Made by a program: the position numbers and the translations under genes. This document shows positions 18,161-26,227 of a stretch of 64,000 nucleotides of DNA, one piece after another. The DNA is from Calothrix sp. NIES-4105 (GTDB taxonomy: Bacteria; Cyanobacteriota; Cyanobacteriia; Cyanobacteriales; Nostocaceae), in the NCBI RefSeq assembly GCF_002368415.1, contig NZ_AP018290.1:3857614-3921613 (forward strand), read 5' to 3'. Each line of letters begins with the position of its first letter. The stretch's first letter is position 1. The notes under the pieces are model-generated. The model did not search any database and had not been told where the DNA came from. It worked only from the letters and a program-made list of their open reading frames with translations.

Positions 18161-18755
18161 TTAAGTCAAAATAACTTGCCCTAGTCGCTTCATAATTCGT
18201 AACACTTCCTCTAACTCATGGCGCCTGGGGAACAGAGAGAAAGTTCTTGACAAATCATATTGCGGCGCCTCTCCTGTAATAAGCTTCAAAAATACAAACT
18301 CATCACCATTAGTTGCCATACCAAAAGCTGGTTTATCGCGCCATCGGTGTAACAAGCATATAAGCTAACAACTGCGGTAGAGCTGCCAAAACAGGAACAC
18401 TTGTACGCTTGGACTCGACAAGTAAAATCCAAAGTTGTTCCTGTACAACCAACGTATCGATAAAACCCCGAACTGGTTCATCTGGGTCTTCTAGTTCCTG
18501 AAAAATACCATAGGGTGAACGAACACGGAACGGAGGGTCTAAAAAACCAGCAACTTCTAACAACGGAGATACAACTATTAAATTAACGGTACCTTCGAGT
18601 AACAACCCATCAATTCGATGATAGTCGTAACGCCGCTTGATACGCGCGACACCTGCCTGTTCTTGCTGACTTAGTTTGGGTAAATCTTCCACCCATTCAC
18701 GAAAAAATTGGTCATCTGAAGCTTGACGAAGGTGGAGAGCGCTTCTGTAAATCAC
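18161..18755 (-). pseudogene. Restriction-endonuclease-like (type I subunit R-like) protein, frameshifted
   Basis: Two frames make one cyanobacterial protein usually annotated restriction endonuclease subunit R-like. Part one (18755 down to 18333): FFREWVEDLPKLSQQEQ, VVSPLLEVAGFLDPPFRV, FIDTLVVQEQLWILLVESK (a nuclease-type ESK motif) and LPQLLAYMLV. Part two: DKPAFGMATNGDEFVFLKL, through to the stop at 18161. A one-base shift near 18340 breaks the frame (CCGATGGCGCGATAA). Start is a GTG at 18755. Function of the family is unclear despite the name. Confidence 0.78.
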
Positions 18756-18969
18756 TTAAACTTTTTATTTTGTCAGTTATCGCTTGTGTAGATACCATAG
18801 ACTATTCAAGCTAGTTTACTCTCCAATTTAGCATCGTTCTCTCGTTTAAGCAGAAATATATCTCTACCGCTGTTAATATCGGCGCCTAACTGGGCAATTT
18901 AAATATAGGGTTTTATAAAACCGCTTTCAAAATTCCTTGTTTTTAAATCCACGGTATTGACAAGCTACT

Positions 18970-19830
18970 ATGACTAGTTATAATTCACAATACGATTTTA
19001 CCTTTGTAGTTTCTACACTTGAACAGCTTCAAGCAGAACAGAATATTTGGAAGGATAACACTATCTGGCTTAAGCGTTATTTTGATGAATTAAAGCAAGA
19101 AGTGCAAACTCGACCTCCTAGAGAGGAAGTAGATAAAATGCAGGAGGTAATATCACAACTTACTGCACAAGTAAACGAATTACAACAGCGTATTGATAAT
19201 ATAGCAAGCAGTACTCAAAGTTTAAATAGCGTTGATGTGCTAGATACACAGAAAGAGGAAACGTATCATAGCACGATTGAAAAACAATTTGTTGAGTGTA
19301 GTGATGAGCATACACACCAGGATATATCTATAGATGATAGCGTAATTGCTGAAAATATTAATCCTATAGAAAATGAAGAAAGTCAAGAAATCAATACATT
19401 AGAAGAACTTGAGGAAGATAGCAAAGGCTTAAGTGACATAGAATTTAAGCTCGAAAGAATTATGTGGCTGATAAATCGAGTTTATACAAGTGAGACACCT
19501 ATTGAAGAAATACGTATTGATGGTGAGGAATTCTGGCGCCGTTACAACCAAGGAGAAAGAGATTTTACAGAAATTAACTTAATTGGAGCAGATTTAACAG
19601 CTAAGTCTCCAAGTGAGGTAAATTTCAGAAAAGCAAACCTAATTGGAGTAACACTAAGAGGCAAAAATTTAGGTAACATAAATTTAAGCAAAGCTAATTT
19701 AACGCAAGCTGATTTGAACTGTACAGTATTAGAAAATGCAAATTTAGAGGAAGCAACTTTAGAAAGTGCAAACCTTTGTCAAGCAAAACTTACAGGCGCC
19801 ATTATGCCTGATGGTACTATCCACGAGTAA
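18970..19830 (+). CDS. Coiled-coil protein with C-terminal pentapeptide repeats
   Basis: 286 residues. Residues 20-80 are a predicted coiled coil (LEQLQAEQNIW, VISQLTAQVNELQQRI), the middle is acidic and probably disordered, and residues 195-280 are pentapeptide repeats (ANLIGVTLRG, LSKANLTQADLN, ANLEEATLESANL). Pentapeptide repeats fold as a right-handed beta helix. No enzymatic motif or membrane segment is seen; role unknown. Similar proteins are common in filamentous cyanobacteria. Confidence 0.8.
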   Translation: MTSYNSQYDFTFVVSTLEQLQAEQNIWKDNTIWLKRYFDELKQEVQTRPPREEVDKMQEVISQLTAQVNELQQRIDNIASSTQSLNSVDVLDTQKEETYHSTIEKQFVECSDEHTHQDISIDDSVIAENINPIENEESQEINTLEELEEDSKGLSDIEFKLERIMWLINRVYTSETPIEEIRIDGEEFWRRYNQGERDFTEINLIGADLTAKSPSEVNFRKANLIGVTLRGKNLGNINLSKANLTQADLNCTVLENANLEEATLESANLCQAKLTGAIMPDGTIHE

Positions 19831-19993
19831 AAGTTAAACATTTTCCATTATTTGTAGGATTTTCATTTATTGCTCGCAATTGAATCTTATTCCACCCCTT
19901 TGTAGCGCTAGAAATAATCGGAGCAAGTGGAAGCGCATTCAAAATCGTTTGTTCTTGAGTGACATCAACAGCAACAGGATAGCTATCCAACAT
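19817..19993 (-). CDS. Uncertain small reading frame, possible gene remnant
   Basis: A 58-codon frame on the minus strand starts MLDSYPVAVDVTQEQ, continues LNALPLAPIISSATKGW, and overlaps the 3' end of the pentapeptide gene by a few codons. The frame stays open upstream without a start (IDLKRDCHFVTTHVFCKT). It has normal amino acid composition but I recognise no family, and it may be the tail of a lost gene. Confidence 0.25.
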   Translation of the reverse strand: MLDSYPVAVDVTQEQTILNALPLAPIISSATKGWNKIQLRAINENPTNNGKCLTFTRG

Positions 19994-20179
19994 AGTTTTA
20001 CAAAAAACGTGCGTAGTAACAAAGTGACAGTCTCTTTTTAGATCAATTCCCTCACTTTACCTAAATATTGCCAGAACTTTGATGATTTGTAATATATAAA
20101 GTTTGTAAGTTCGCAATACGTGCGCCAAACAAGCATTGATGAATATGTTATGCTATAAAAAAACTAGTGAATAGCAGTT

Positions 20180-20410
20180 ATGCGGTCAATTGAGCAACTG
20201 ATAGAAGAGCTTTTATCTCTACCAAGTGCATCAAGGGCACTTTTGGCGGAAAAGTTAGTGGAAAGTTTAGAATTTGATACTGATGCAAATATTCAGACTG
20301 CTTGGGTAGCTGAAGCAAAAAGACGACGAGACGAAGTTAGAAGTGGTTCTGTACAACCCATTTCTGGAGAGGAAGCTTTAGCTCAAGTTAGGCAAATGCT
20401 TGAACAATGA
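20180..20410 (+). CDS. Addiction module antitoxin (putative addiction module component family)
   Basis: 76 residues matching the short antitoxin family paired with RelE/ParE toxins: IEQLIEELLSLPSASRALLAEKLVESL, then WVAEAKRRRDEVRSG and GEEALAQVRQML. It overlaps the next gene by four bases (ATGA), the usual coupling for a type II toxin-antitoxin operon. Binds and neutralises the toxin and probably represses the operon. Confidence 0.9.
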   Translation: MRSIEQLIEELLSLPSASRALLAEKLVESLEFDTDANIQTAWVAEAKRRRDEVRSGSVQPISGEEALAQVRQMLEQ

Positions 20411-20697
20411 AATATGTATTTCACCCAGAAGCACTTGCAGAATATGCTCTTGCTGTTCAATACTACACAGAACAAGGTGTCGAGGTAGCACAAGCTTTTA
20501 TTAATGCTGTTGAAAATGCTATTTATCGAATCAGGGAATCTCCGACTCGTTGGGTTATAATAGATGAAGATGTTAGGCGATGTCTAACACACAAGTTTCC
20601 ATATGGTATTCTCTACACAATTGAAGAAGATTATATTTTGGTTTTAGCGGTAATGCATTGGAATCGAGAACCTGGATACTGGAAAAATCGCAAGTAG
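20407..20697 (+). CDS. RelE/ParE-family toxin
   Basis: 96 residues: VFHPEALAEYALAVQYY, then INAVENAIYRI, RRCLTHKFPYGILYTIEED and a C-terminal AVMHWNREPGYWKNR, the standard layout of ParE/RelE toxins. ParE poisons gyrase, RelE cleaves mRNA in the ribosome; sequence alone does not separate them here. Overlaps its antitoxin; an HAD phosphatase gene follows after two bases and may be read in the same transcript. Confidence 0.9.
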   Translation: MKYVFHPEALAEYALAVQYYTEQGVEVAQAFINAVENAIYRIRESPTRWVIIDEDVRRCLTHKFPYGILYTIEEDYILVLAVMHWNREPGYWKNRK

Positions 20698-20699
20698 TA

Positions 20700-21260
20700 A
20701 TGTGCTTGGATATAAAACAATTAAATATCGACCGAAAGCTCTTAATACTAGACCTGGATGAAACTCTTATCTACGCGACAGAAACACCCCTCGTGCGCGA
20801 AGCTGATTTTATTATTGAACCATATTATATTTACAGGCGCCCATATCTAGAACAATTTCTCAACACCTGTTTAAGTTGGTTTCATGTTGCAGTTTGGACT
20901 TCCTCTACTAAAGATTATGGAGTAGAAGTTGTCGCTGCTATATTTGAGAATCCTGATTCCTTAGCTTTCTTATGGGCTAGCGACCGTTGTACTATTGCCT
21001 ATGACTACGAGTTACTTGTACATTATCCACGTAAAACGCTAAAAAAGGTTAAACGTAAAGGCTATGCTCTAGAATCTATCATCGCTCTAGACGATACCCC
21101 GCAAAAATGGAGTCAAAGTTACGGCAATTTAGTCCAAGTTAAACCGTTTGAAGGTGATGAAACCGATGATGAATTGCTGCGTTTGCTTGCTTATCTAGAT
21201 AAATTAAGGAACGAAAAGAATATACGCGCGGTTGAAAAAAGGTCTTGGCGATATATGTAG
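20700..21260 (+). CDS. HAD-family (FCP1/NIF-type) phosphatase
   Basis: 186 residues from the ATG at 20700 (the frame also runs back into the toxin gene). HAD motif I is LILDLDETLIY (DxDxT), motif II VAVWTSSTKDYG, and motif III/IV ALDDTPQKW. The layout without a cap insertion and the Arg-rich PYLEQFL segment match the FCP1-like NIF subgroup, which dephosphorylates protein Ser/Thr in eukaryotes; the bacterial substrate is unknown. It starts 2 bases after the toxin gene and its stop codon lies inside a TGTAGAGACG palindrome. Confidence 0.87.
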   Translation: MCLDIKQLNIDRKLLILDLDETLIYATETPLVREADFIIEPYYIYRRPYLEQFLNTCLSWFHVAVWTSSTKDYGVEVVAAIFENPDSLAFLWASDRCTIAYDYELLVHYPRKTLKKVKRKGYALESIIALDDTPQKWSQSYGNLVQVKPFEGDETDDELLRLLAYLDKLRNEKNIRAVEKRSWRYM

Positions 21261-21285
21261 AGACGCCACATGTCGCGTCTCTACA
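21256..21285. repeat. TGTAGAGACG palindrome, copy 2
   Basis: Near-perfect 30-base palindrome, arms TGTAGAGACGCCACA and TGTCGCGTCTCTACA, overlapping the stop codon of the HAD gene (TAG at 21258-21260). Same family as copy 1. Confidence 0.88.
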
Positions 21286-21317
21286 ATCATTTTAAAAATA
21301 TTTCTTTACATTACCCC

Positions 21318-21347
21318 TTGACTACACAATACTACGTCATGTAGTAT
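21318..21347 (+). promoter_or_regulatory. Likely promoter with palindromic operator before the ABC exporter
   Basis: TTGACT (21318-21323) and TAGTAT (21342-21347) form -35 and -10 boxes 18 bases apart, about 48 bases before the ABC gene start. Between and over them lies the inverted repeat ATACTAC-GTCAT-GTAGTAT (21329-21347), a likely binding site for a dimeric repressor or activator. Assignment is by inspection only. Confidence 0.5.
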
Positions 21348-21394
21348 ATAAAATTCGGAAGCTTACCACTCACACACGGTAACAGTGCATCATC

Positions 21395-23212
21395 ATGGCA
21401 ACCTTAAAAGATGTTATCGGTTATTTCCGCCCGTACTGGAAATTTAGTGTTTTTAGTATTGCGGCAGCAAGTGTTTACGAAGTTATCGATTTAGTTGTAC
21501 CGTATGCGATAGGTCAAATTTTGAATGTACTGTCTAATCAACCGTTAGACAAACCCCTTACAGGATTAATCACATATTTTGCGAACCTTACTAATTCTCC
21601 TGTTGATAAACCTCTAACTTTAGGTATATTACTGGGGATGATTTTCTTAGTCACTGTTGTGCGGGCGCCGACGCAACCCTGGTTAACTATATGGTTTCAC
21701 TGGGATATTGCGTTGAGAGCTAGACGGGATAAGTCAGAGAGTGCAATAGCAAAGATTCTCACCTTACCCTTAGAATATTATGATGAAAACAACCCTGGAC
21801 GTATTGCTGGGAGAGTTGCGCGCGGAATTTCAAACCACACTTGGACTTATCCTGAAATAGCAGGACAAATGATTCCCAAGCTGGTGCGAGTTTTGGGAAT
21901 TTTCGTTTTTATCTTGTTTGTTGAGTGGCGAATAGCAGTTTTATATCTAATTTCGTTTTTAGTTATTTTAGGTTATACGCTCAAAGATTTGCGGCGCATA
22001 ATTTGGCACGAAGAACGGTTGGATAAATACATGGAGGATACCGAAAGTCGAACTTCTGAAATTATCAGCAACATCAAGACAGTCAAAGCGTTTGCCACCG
22101 AACCGGAGGAACTAAAGCGTCAAAAAACTCGCTTAAACCGTGAATTTAGAGTTGTAGACGACCGCATTCACAAAGGTTATGTGATACTAAATACTACGCA
22201 GCGCACAATGATTCAATTTTGCGTATTTGTAGTATTTGGTATGACTCTAGCTGCGACAGTTGGCGGAGAAATATCGCTTGGTCACTTTATCATGGTTTAT
22301 ACTTTGGCAAGCATGGCTTATGCCGAGTTAGAACCAATAAGTAACTTAGCAGAAATATTTTCCCGTCGTATTAGTTCCATGTTGCGGTTTCACGAGTTTC
22401 TCCAAGAACCATCAAGTGTTGATTCTAATGGAATATTAGAGGCGCCGACATCAAATATTCCATACAGCTTTACAGGAAAAGTCGAGCTTTGTGGTGTAAG
22501 CTTTGGTTATGAAGAAAATCGTCAAGTGTTGCACGATATTAATTTATTGATTAAACCCTATGAAACTGTAGCGTTAGTAGGACGTTCAGGTTCAGGAAAA
22601 TCAACACTCGTTAAATTACTACTGCGCTATTTTGACAATTACGAAGGTAAAATTCTTATTGATGGTGAAGACATTCGCAGCTTAGATGTAAGTAAATATC
22701 GGCGCCGTTTAGCGATAGTTCACCAAGAAGTAGACGTATTCAACGGTACGGTACTTGATAACTTACGTTATGGTAGACCAGATGTAAGTTTTGAACAAGT
22801 TGAAGAAGCCAGTCGCATCGCGCGTTTAGACGAAGTTATCAAAGTTCTTCCTGATGGATATTACACAGTAGTTGGAGAACGTGGCGTTAGACTTTCGGGA
22901 GGACAACGGCAAAGACTGGGTATCGCGCGCGCGCTATTAGTAGAACCTGACGTACTAATATTCGACGAAGCAACATCCAGCTTAGACTACGAATCTGAAC
23001 GCGCGATTCAATTAGCAATGCGTTCTTTACAAGGAACCCGTACCACAATTGTAATTGCTCACCGCTTGAGTACAGTCAGGGAGGCAGATAAAATAGTCGT
23101 ACTTGACCAAGGACGTATTATCGAAGTCGGCAGTCACGAAGAACTTTTGCGTCATGGTGGTATTTACCACAGATTACACGCACTGCAAGAAACTGGGGAA
23201 TTGTTGACTTAA
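21395..23212 (+). CDS. ABC transporter, fused permease and ATP-binding protein
   Basis: 605 residues: six-helix transmembrane domain (residues 1-320) and an ATP-binding domain with Walker A GRSGSGKST, signature LSGGQRQRLGIARAL, Walker B VLIFDEATSSLD and switch His in VIAHRLSTV. This is the half-size exporter type (MsbA/HlyB-like without peptidase domain), working as a dimer. The substrate is not predictable. An operator-like palindrome lies upstream; a TGTAGAGACG palindrome follows. Confidence 0.93.
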   Translation: MATLKDVIGYFRPYWKFSVFSIAAASVYEVIDLVVPYAIGQILNVLSNQPLDKPLTGLITYFANLTNSPVDKPLTLGILLGMIFLVTVVRAPTQPWLTIWFHWDIALRARRDKSESAIAKILTLPLEYYDENNPGRIAGRVARGISNHTWTYPEIAGQMIPKLVRVLGIFVFILFVEWRIAVLYLISFLVILGYTLKDLRRIIWHEERLDKYMEDTESRTSEIISNIKTVKAFATEPEELKRQKTRLNREFRVVDDRIHKGYVILNTTQRTMIQFCVFVVFGMTLAATVGGEISLGHFIMVYTLASMAYAELEPISNLAEIFSRRISSMLRFHEFLQEPSSVDSNGILEAPTSNIPYSFTGKVELCGVSFGYEENRQVLHDINLLIKPYETVALVGRSGSGKSTLVKLLLRYFDNYEGKILIDGEDIRSLDVSKYRRRLAIVHQEVDVFNGTVLDNLRYGRPDVSFEQVEEASRIARLDEVIKVLPDGYYTVVGERGVRLSGGQRQRLGIARALLVEPDVLIFDEATSSLDYESERAIQLAMRSLQGTRTTIVIAHRLSTVREADKIVVLDQGRIIEVGSHEELLRHGGIYHRLHALQETGELLT

Positions 23213-23235
23213 TAAGCACGGTTGATTCTATATAA

Positions 23236-23265
23236 TGTAGAGACGTTACATGTAACGTCTCTACA
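23236..23265. repeat. TGTAGAGACG palindrome, copy 3
   Basis: Perfect 30-base palindrome TGTAGAGACGTTACA / TGTAACGTCTCTACA, 24 bases after the ABC exporter stop codon; probably also a terminator hairpin. Confidence 0.9.
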
Positions 23266-23352
23266 TAAATTTATAACCTCTTTATATTTTCAAATACTTG
23301 TTAGACAGATGCAAAATCAGGGAACAATAACTTTATAGTTAGAGTCACCTGT

Positions 23353-23550
23353 ATGAATAAGAATTTGAAAAAGCACTTAACTGATAATCCTGCTGGAATT
23401 ATTGCTGCTGCAATCCTTACCATTGGGTTATCCGCGCTTGCATATGAGTTATTTCACGATTATTTGTACGGTCATGTGACAGTTGAAGTCAAGAGCAATG
23501 TCGTTGTTTTGCCTTATGTGGATGAATCTGGACTAACGTATGGACAATAA
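23353..23550 (+). CDS. Small single-span membrane protein, unknown
   Basis: 65 residues with one clear transmembrane helix (GIIAAAILTIGLSALAYEL), a basic N-terminus (MNKNLKKHL) and a polar C-terminal tail. The positive-inside rule puts the N-terminus in the cytoplasm. I recognise no family. The ATG is preceded by a weak purine-rich stretch. Could be a real small gene; no neighbour suggests a role. Confidence 0.5.
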   Translation: MNKNLKKHLTDNPAGIIAAAILTIGLSALAYELFHDYLYGHVTVEVKSNVVVLPYVDESGLTYGQ

Positions 23551-23564
23551 GTTGCAGTTAATAA

Positions 23565-23645
23565 CTAAACTACAACAGGACGACGTTTAATACCTGTAAT
23601 CTTTAGAAAATCCATTGTAACTACATCACCAAAATTAAACGTCAC
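23565..23645 (-). pseudogene. Truncated MazF/PemK-like toxin
   Basis: A 26-codon frame from a GTG at 23645 reads FNFGDVVTMDFLKITGIKRR then PVVV before a stop. FGDVV...KRRP is the start of the MazF/PemK fold. The rest of the toxin (normally about 110-130 residues) is missing. It begins two bases after the stop of the upstream antitoxin gene, the position expected for a toxin, so only the antitoxin remains intact. Confidence 0.7.
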
Positions 23646-23647
23646 GA

Positions 23648-23866
23648 CTACATTTCCTCGCTTTCATAAAAAATCGTTGCAGCGTATTGGAGAGAAAAGT
23701 TTGTTATATCAATTTGCTCTTGCTCACTCCAACTATCACTTTGGTCAATTACAGACAGGTTTTGGTCAACTAAATCGTTAAGAATAAGATTTGCTAAACG
23801 CAGTCGCTCAGTCGGTGATAAAGTGCGAAGAATATGTGTATAAATTTCGTGAGCAGTTGTTGTCAT
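23648..23866 (-). CDS. Antitoxin-like protein left without its toxin
   Basis: 72 residues: YTHILRTLSPTERLRLANLI, then SWSEQEQIDITNFSLQYAA. It resembles the small helical antitoxins that precede MazF/PemK-type toxins in cyanobacteria. The toxin after it is truncated. Its start codon overlaps the start of the divergent HicB-like gene (23864-23866 against 23865-23867), so the two promoters must lie inside each other's coding DNA. Confidence 0.65.
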   Translation of the reverse strand: MTTTAHEIYTHILRTLSPTERLRLANLILNDLVDQNLSVIDQSDSWSEQEQIDITNFSLQYAATIFYESEEM

Positions 23867-24086
23867 GGTAAAACCTCCTACTTCCCATTTTATTGTAGTT
23901 ATTGAAAAAGGTTCTACTAGTTATGGCGCCTATGTGGCTAATTTACCTGGATGTATAGCTGTTGGTGAAACAAGAGAAGAAGTATTAAAACTTATTAAAG
24001 AAAGTATTGAGCTTCACCTTGAAGATTTACATATTCACAGGGGAAAATATTCCTACACCCTTTGGAGAAGCTTGACATCACTATAA
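23865..24086 (+). CDS. HicB-family antitoxin-like protein, C-terminus altered
   Basis: 73 residues. HicB-like core: FIVVIEKGSTSYGAYVANLPGC then VGETREEVLKLIKESIELHL. The usual tail (GExIPxP) is seen only in another frame near 24040-24060 (GENIPTP), so a one-base shift has replaced the end with YSYTLWRSL. No HicA toxin is nearby. Probably a relic or a solitary regulator. Confidence 0.65.
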   Translation: MVKPPTSHFIVVIEKGSTSYGAYVANLPGCIAVGETREEVLKLIKESIELHLEDLHIHRGKYSYTLWRSLTSL

Positions 24087-24091
24087 TTGAT

Positions 24092-24120
24092 CCCCCTACC
24101 CCTTGCGCGGAAGGGGGGTA
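24092..24120. terminator. GC-rich hairpin after the HicB-like gene
   Basis: TACCCCTT pairs with GAAGGGG(GG)TA around a short GCGCG loop, followed by AAAAAC. It belongs to the family of C/G-run repeats also seen at 28217 and 49785, and could end transcription between the HicB-like gene and the convergent ada gene. Confidence 0.45.
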
Positions 24121-24201
24121 AAAACATATAGAACTAAAGTACTAAATAAAATTTACAGGTACAATCTGAATTGTGATTTGTGCTAAAACTCGCATAGAAT
24201 T

Positions 24202-25251
24202 TTATTTTCCCTTTTTCCTTTTTTCCAATTCCAATAATTTCTGCTTTCTCTCCAACCCCCATTCATACCCGCCTAAACTCCCATCACTTCGCAAAACGCG
24301 ATGACATGGGATAATTAATGCAACAGGATTGGCGCCACATGCACTCCCTACCGCACGTACAGCATTTGTACCAACTTCGCGTGCGATATCTTGATAAGTA
24401 CGTGTTTCTCCGTAAGGTATTTTCTGTAAAGCTTGCCAAACTTGGATTTGAAAAGCGGTTCCACGAATATCTAAAGGTAAATTTAAATGTGGTTGTTCTG
24501 TAGCAATAAAAGCTAATATTGCTTGTATCCATTCTTGATGTGCAGTATCATCACGCTGAATTTCTGCTCTTCTAAATTCTGCTTGCAATAAAAGCTCTAG
24601 TTTTTCTACATTGTCCCCTAACTTTACAGCACAAACACCTTTCTCAGTCATCGCGACTAGTAAATAACCAAGTGCAGATGAGACAACTGTATAACTGATA
24701 AGCATTCCTTTGCCATTGTCCTGATAATTTTTAGGTGTCATTCCTAACTTTGAGTTTACCTGTTCGTATACACAGCTACTCGATATATAACCCGCTTCAT
24801 ATATTGCCTCTGTAACATTTACATCCTCTTTTAATTCTTTTTTGAATCGTTGTAACCGCTGTGCTTCTGTATATTGTTTTGGCGAAATACCTACAATACG
24901 CTTAAAGGTACGTTGTAAATGATACGGACTTAAATTAAATTTTTGGGCTAATTCATCTAGTGTTGGTGGGTTATTTAATTGCGCTGTGAGAAAATTACAA
25001 ATTTGCTGTGCTAATTCTATATGCGGTTCAGAGATACAACTTTTATTCGGGTAGCAGCGTTTACACGCACGAAAACCAGCACTTTCTGCTGTTATGCAAT
25101 TAGGGAAGAAAACTATATTCTCTCGTTTAGGTAAACGCGCGCAACATGATGGACGACAATATATTTTAGTGGAACGGGCACCGTAAACAAATACGCCATC
25201 ATATTGTTGATTTTTTTCTACAACTGCCTGCCAGTATTGGTTTTCATACAT
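24202..25251 (-). CDS. ada: Bifunctional methylphosphotriester/O6-methylguanine methyltransferase and regulator Ada
   Basis: 349 residues, three domains. The N-terminal Ada zinc domain has four Cys (IYCRPSC and RACKRCYPN) that accept methyl from DNA phosphotriesters. An AraC-type helix-turn-helix follows (NLSPYHLQRTFKRIVGISPK). The C-terminal methyltransferase has IPCHRVLRSDGSLGGYEWG with the acceptor Cys. The frame goes to 25269, but AAGGGGA six bases before the ATG at 25251 supports that start. Repairs alkylation damage and activates its own regulon when methylated. Confidence 0.94.
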   Translation of the reverse strand: MYENQYWQAVVEKNQQYDGVFVYGARSTKIYCRPSCCARLPKRENIVFFPNCITAESAGFRACKRCYPNKSCISEPHIELAQQICNFLTAQLNNPPTLDELAQKFNLSPYHLQRTFKRIVGISPKQYTEAQRLQRFKKELKEDVNVTEAIYEAGYISSSCVYEQVNSKLGMTPKNYQDNGKGMLISYTVVSSALGYLLVAMTEKGVCAVKLGDNVEKLELLLQAEFRRAEIQRDDTAHQEWIQAILAFIATEQPHLNLPLDIRGTAFQIQVWQALQKIPYGETRTYQDIAREVGTNAVRAVGSACGANPVALIIPCHRVLRSDGSLGGYEWGLERKQKLLELEKRKKGK

Positions 25252-25350
25252 TAGCATTCCCCTTACCAAAATTTTATTACTGTACTGAGACTAGCTATTA
25301 TAGAAAGCATTTGCTATCGGATTCTTGCGTTTGATATTAAAAGGAAGTTT

Positions 25351-25420
25351 TCTCTGTGTACTCTGCGTCTAATAAGGTAAAAATTATTTCACCACGCTCG
25401 TCACAGAGAACGCAGAGGAA
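25351..25420. repeat. Inverted repeat of the ACAGAGACACAGAG family
   Basis: Arms CTCTGTGTACTCTGCGTC (about 25353-25370) and CACAGAGAACGCAGAGG (about 25402-25418) face each other across 30 bases. The same words recur at 38.2-38.4, 56.4-56.5 and 61.6 kb. It lies just before the methyltransferase gene and may be a mobile palindrome. Confidence 0.75.
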
Positions 25421-25457
25421 GATATCTTAGAAAAAAAGGCGTATTAATGGTGATTAA

Positions 25458-26075
25458 ATGGGATTTTATTCGCAACGTATTCTCCCTTATCTTCTTGATT
25501 GGTCGTTGTCTGCTCCAATAATTGGTAAGTACCGTCAAGAAGTGCTAGCAGGTGTACGAGGAGAAGTTTTAGAAATTGGTTTTGGCACAGGTTTAAATTT
25601 GTCTTACTATCCAGATGATATTTATAAGATTGTTACGGTTGACCCAAACGTAGGTGTTCATGTACTAGCGCAAAAGCGTATTGAATCATCTTCGATTACG
25701 GTAGAGCATAAGATATTAAGTGGTGAAAATCTACCGATGGCAGATAATTCATTCGACCATGTGGTTAGTACATTTACACTGTGTAGCATTGCTGTTGTTG
25801 AGCAAGCACTTAGAGAAATTTACCGTGTACTTAAGCCAGGTGGAGGATTTCATTTTCTAGAGCATGGTTTAAGTAAGGAACCTTCAGTACAAGTCTGGCA
25901 GAACCGCTTGACACCGTTACAGAAAATTATCGGGGATGGCTGCCATTTCAATCGCAATATTCGCCAACTTGTTGAAAACCAGTTTCAAAATGTGAAGTTA
26001 GAGGAATTTTATTTAGAAGATACCCCCAAGGTTTCAGGATATTTGTATAAAGGTGTTGGATATAAGGTTATATGA
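25458..26075 (+). CDS. Class I SAM-dependent methyltransferase
   Basis: 205 residues. SAM motif I is VLEIGFGTGLNL, motif II acidic residue in TVDPN, then DHVVSTFTLCSI and REIYRVLKPGGGFHFLEHG. The build (short N-terminus, LEHG followed by WQNRLTP) matches the methyltransferase-11/METTL7-like group; the substrate is probably a small molecule or thiol but cannot be read from sequence. Stands alone. Confidence 0.9.
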   Translation: MGFYSQRILPYLLDWSLSAPIIGKYRQEVLAGVRGEVLEIGFGTGLNLSYYPDDIYKIVTVDPNVGVHVLAQKRIESSSITVEHKILSGENLPMADNSFDHVVSTFTLCSIAVVEQALREIYRVLKPGGGFHFLEHGLSKEPSVQVWQNRLTPLQKIIGDGCHFNRNIRQLVENQFQNVKLEEFYLEDTPKVSGYLYKGVGYKVI

Positions 26076-26227
26076 CATAATAAGCGCGGGCATTTCTTGA
26101 GAATGGACGCTACAATGGGGAACATTTGGCGCCATTCGCCGAGATGTACACAGTCAAATAAAATGGGATATTTTCGGATTACGTTCTGAAATATCTATAT
26201 ATATAGTAAAAAATACCTTATATTTAA

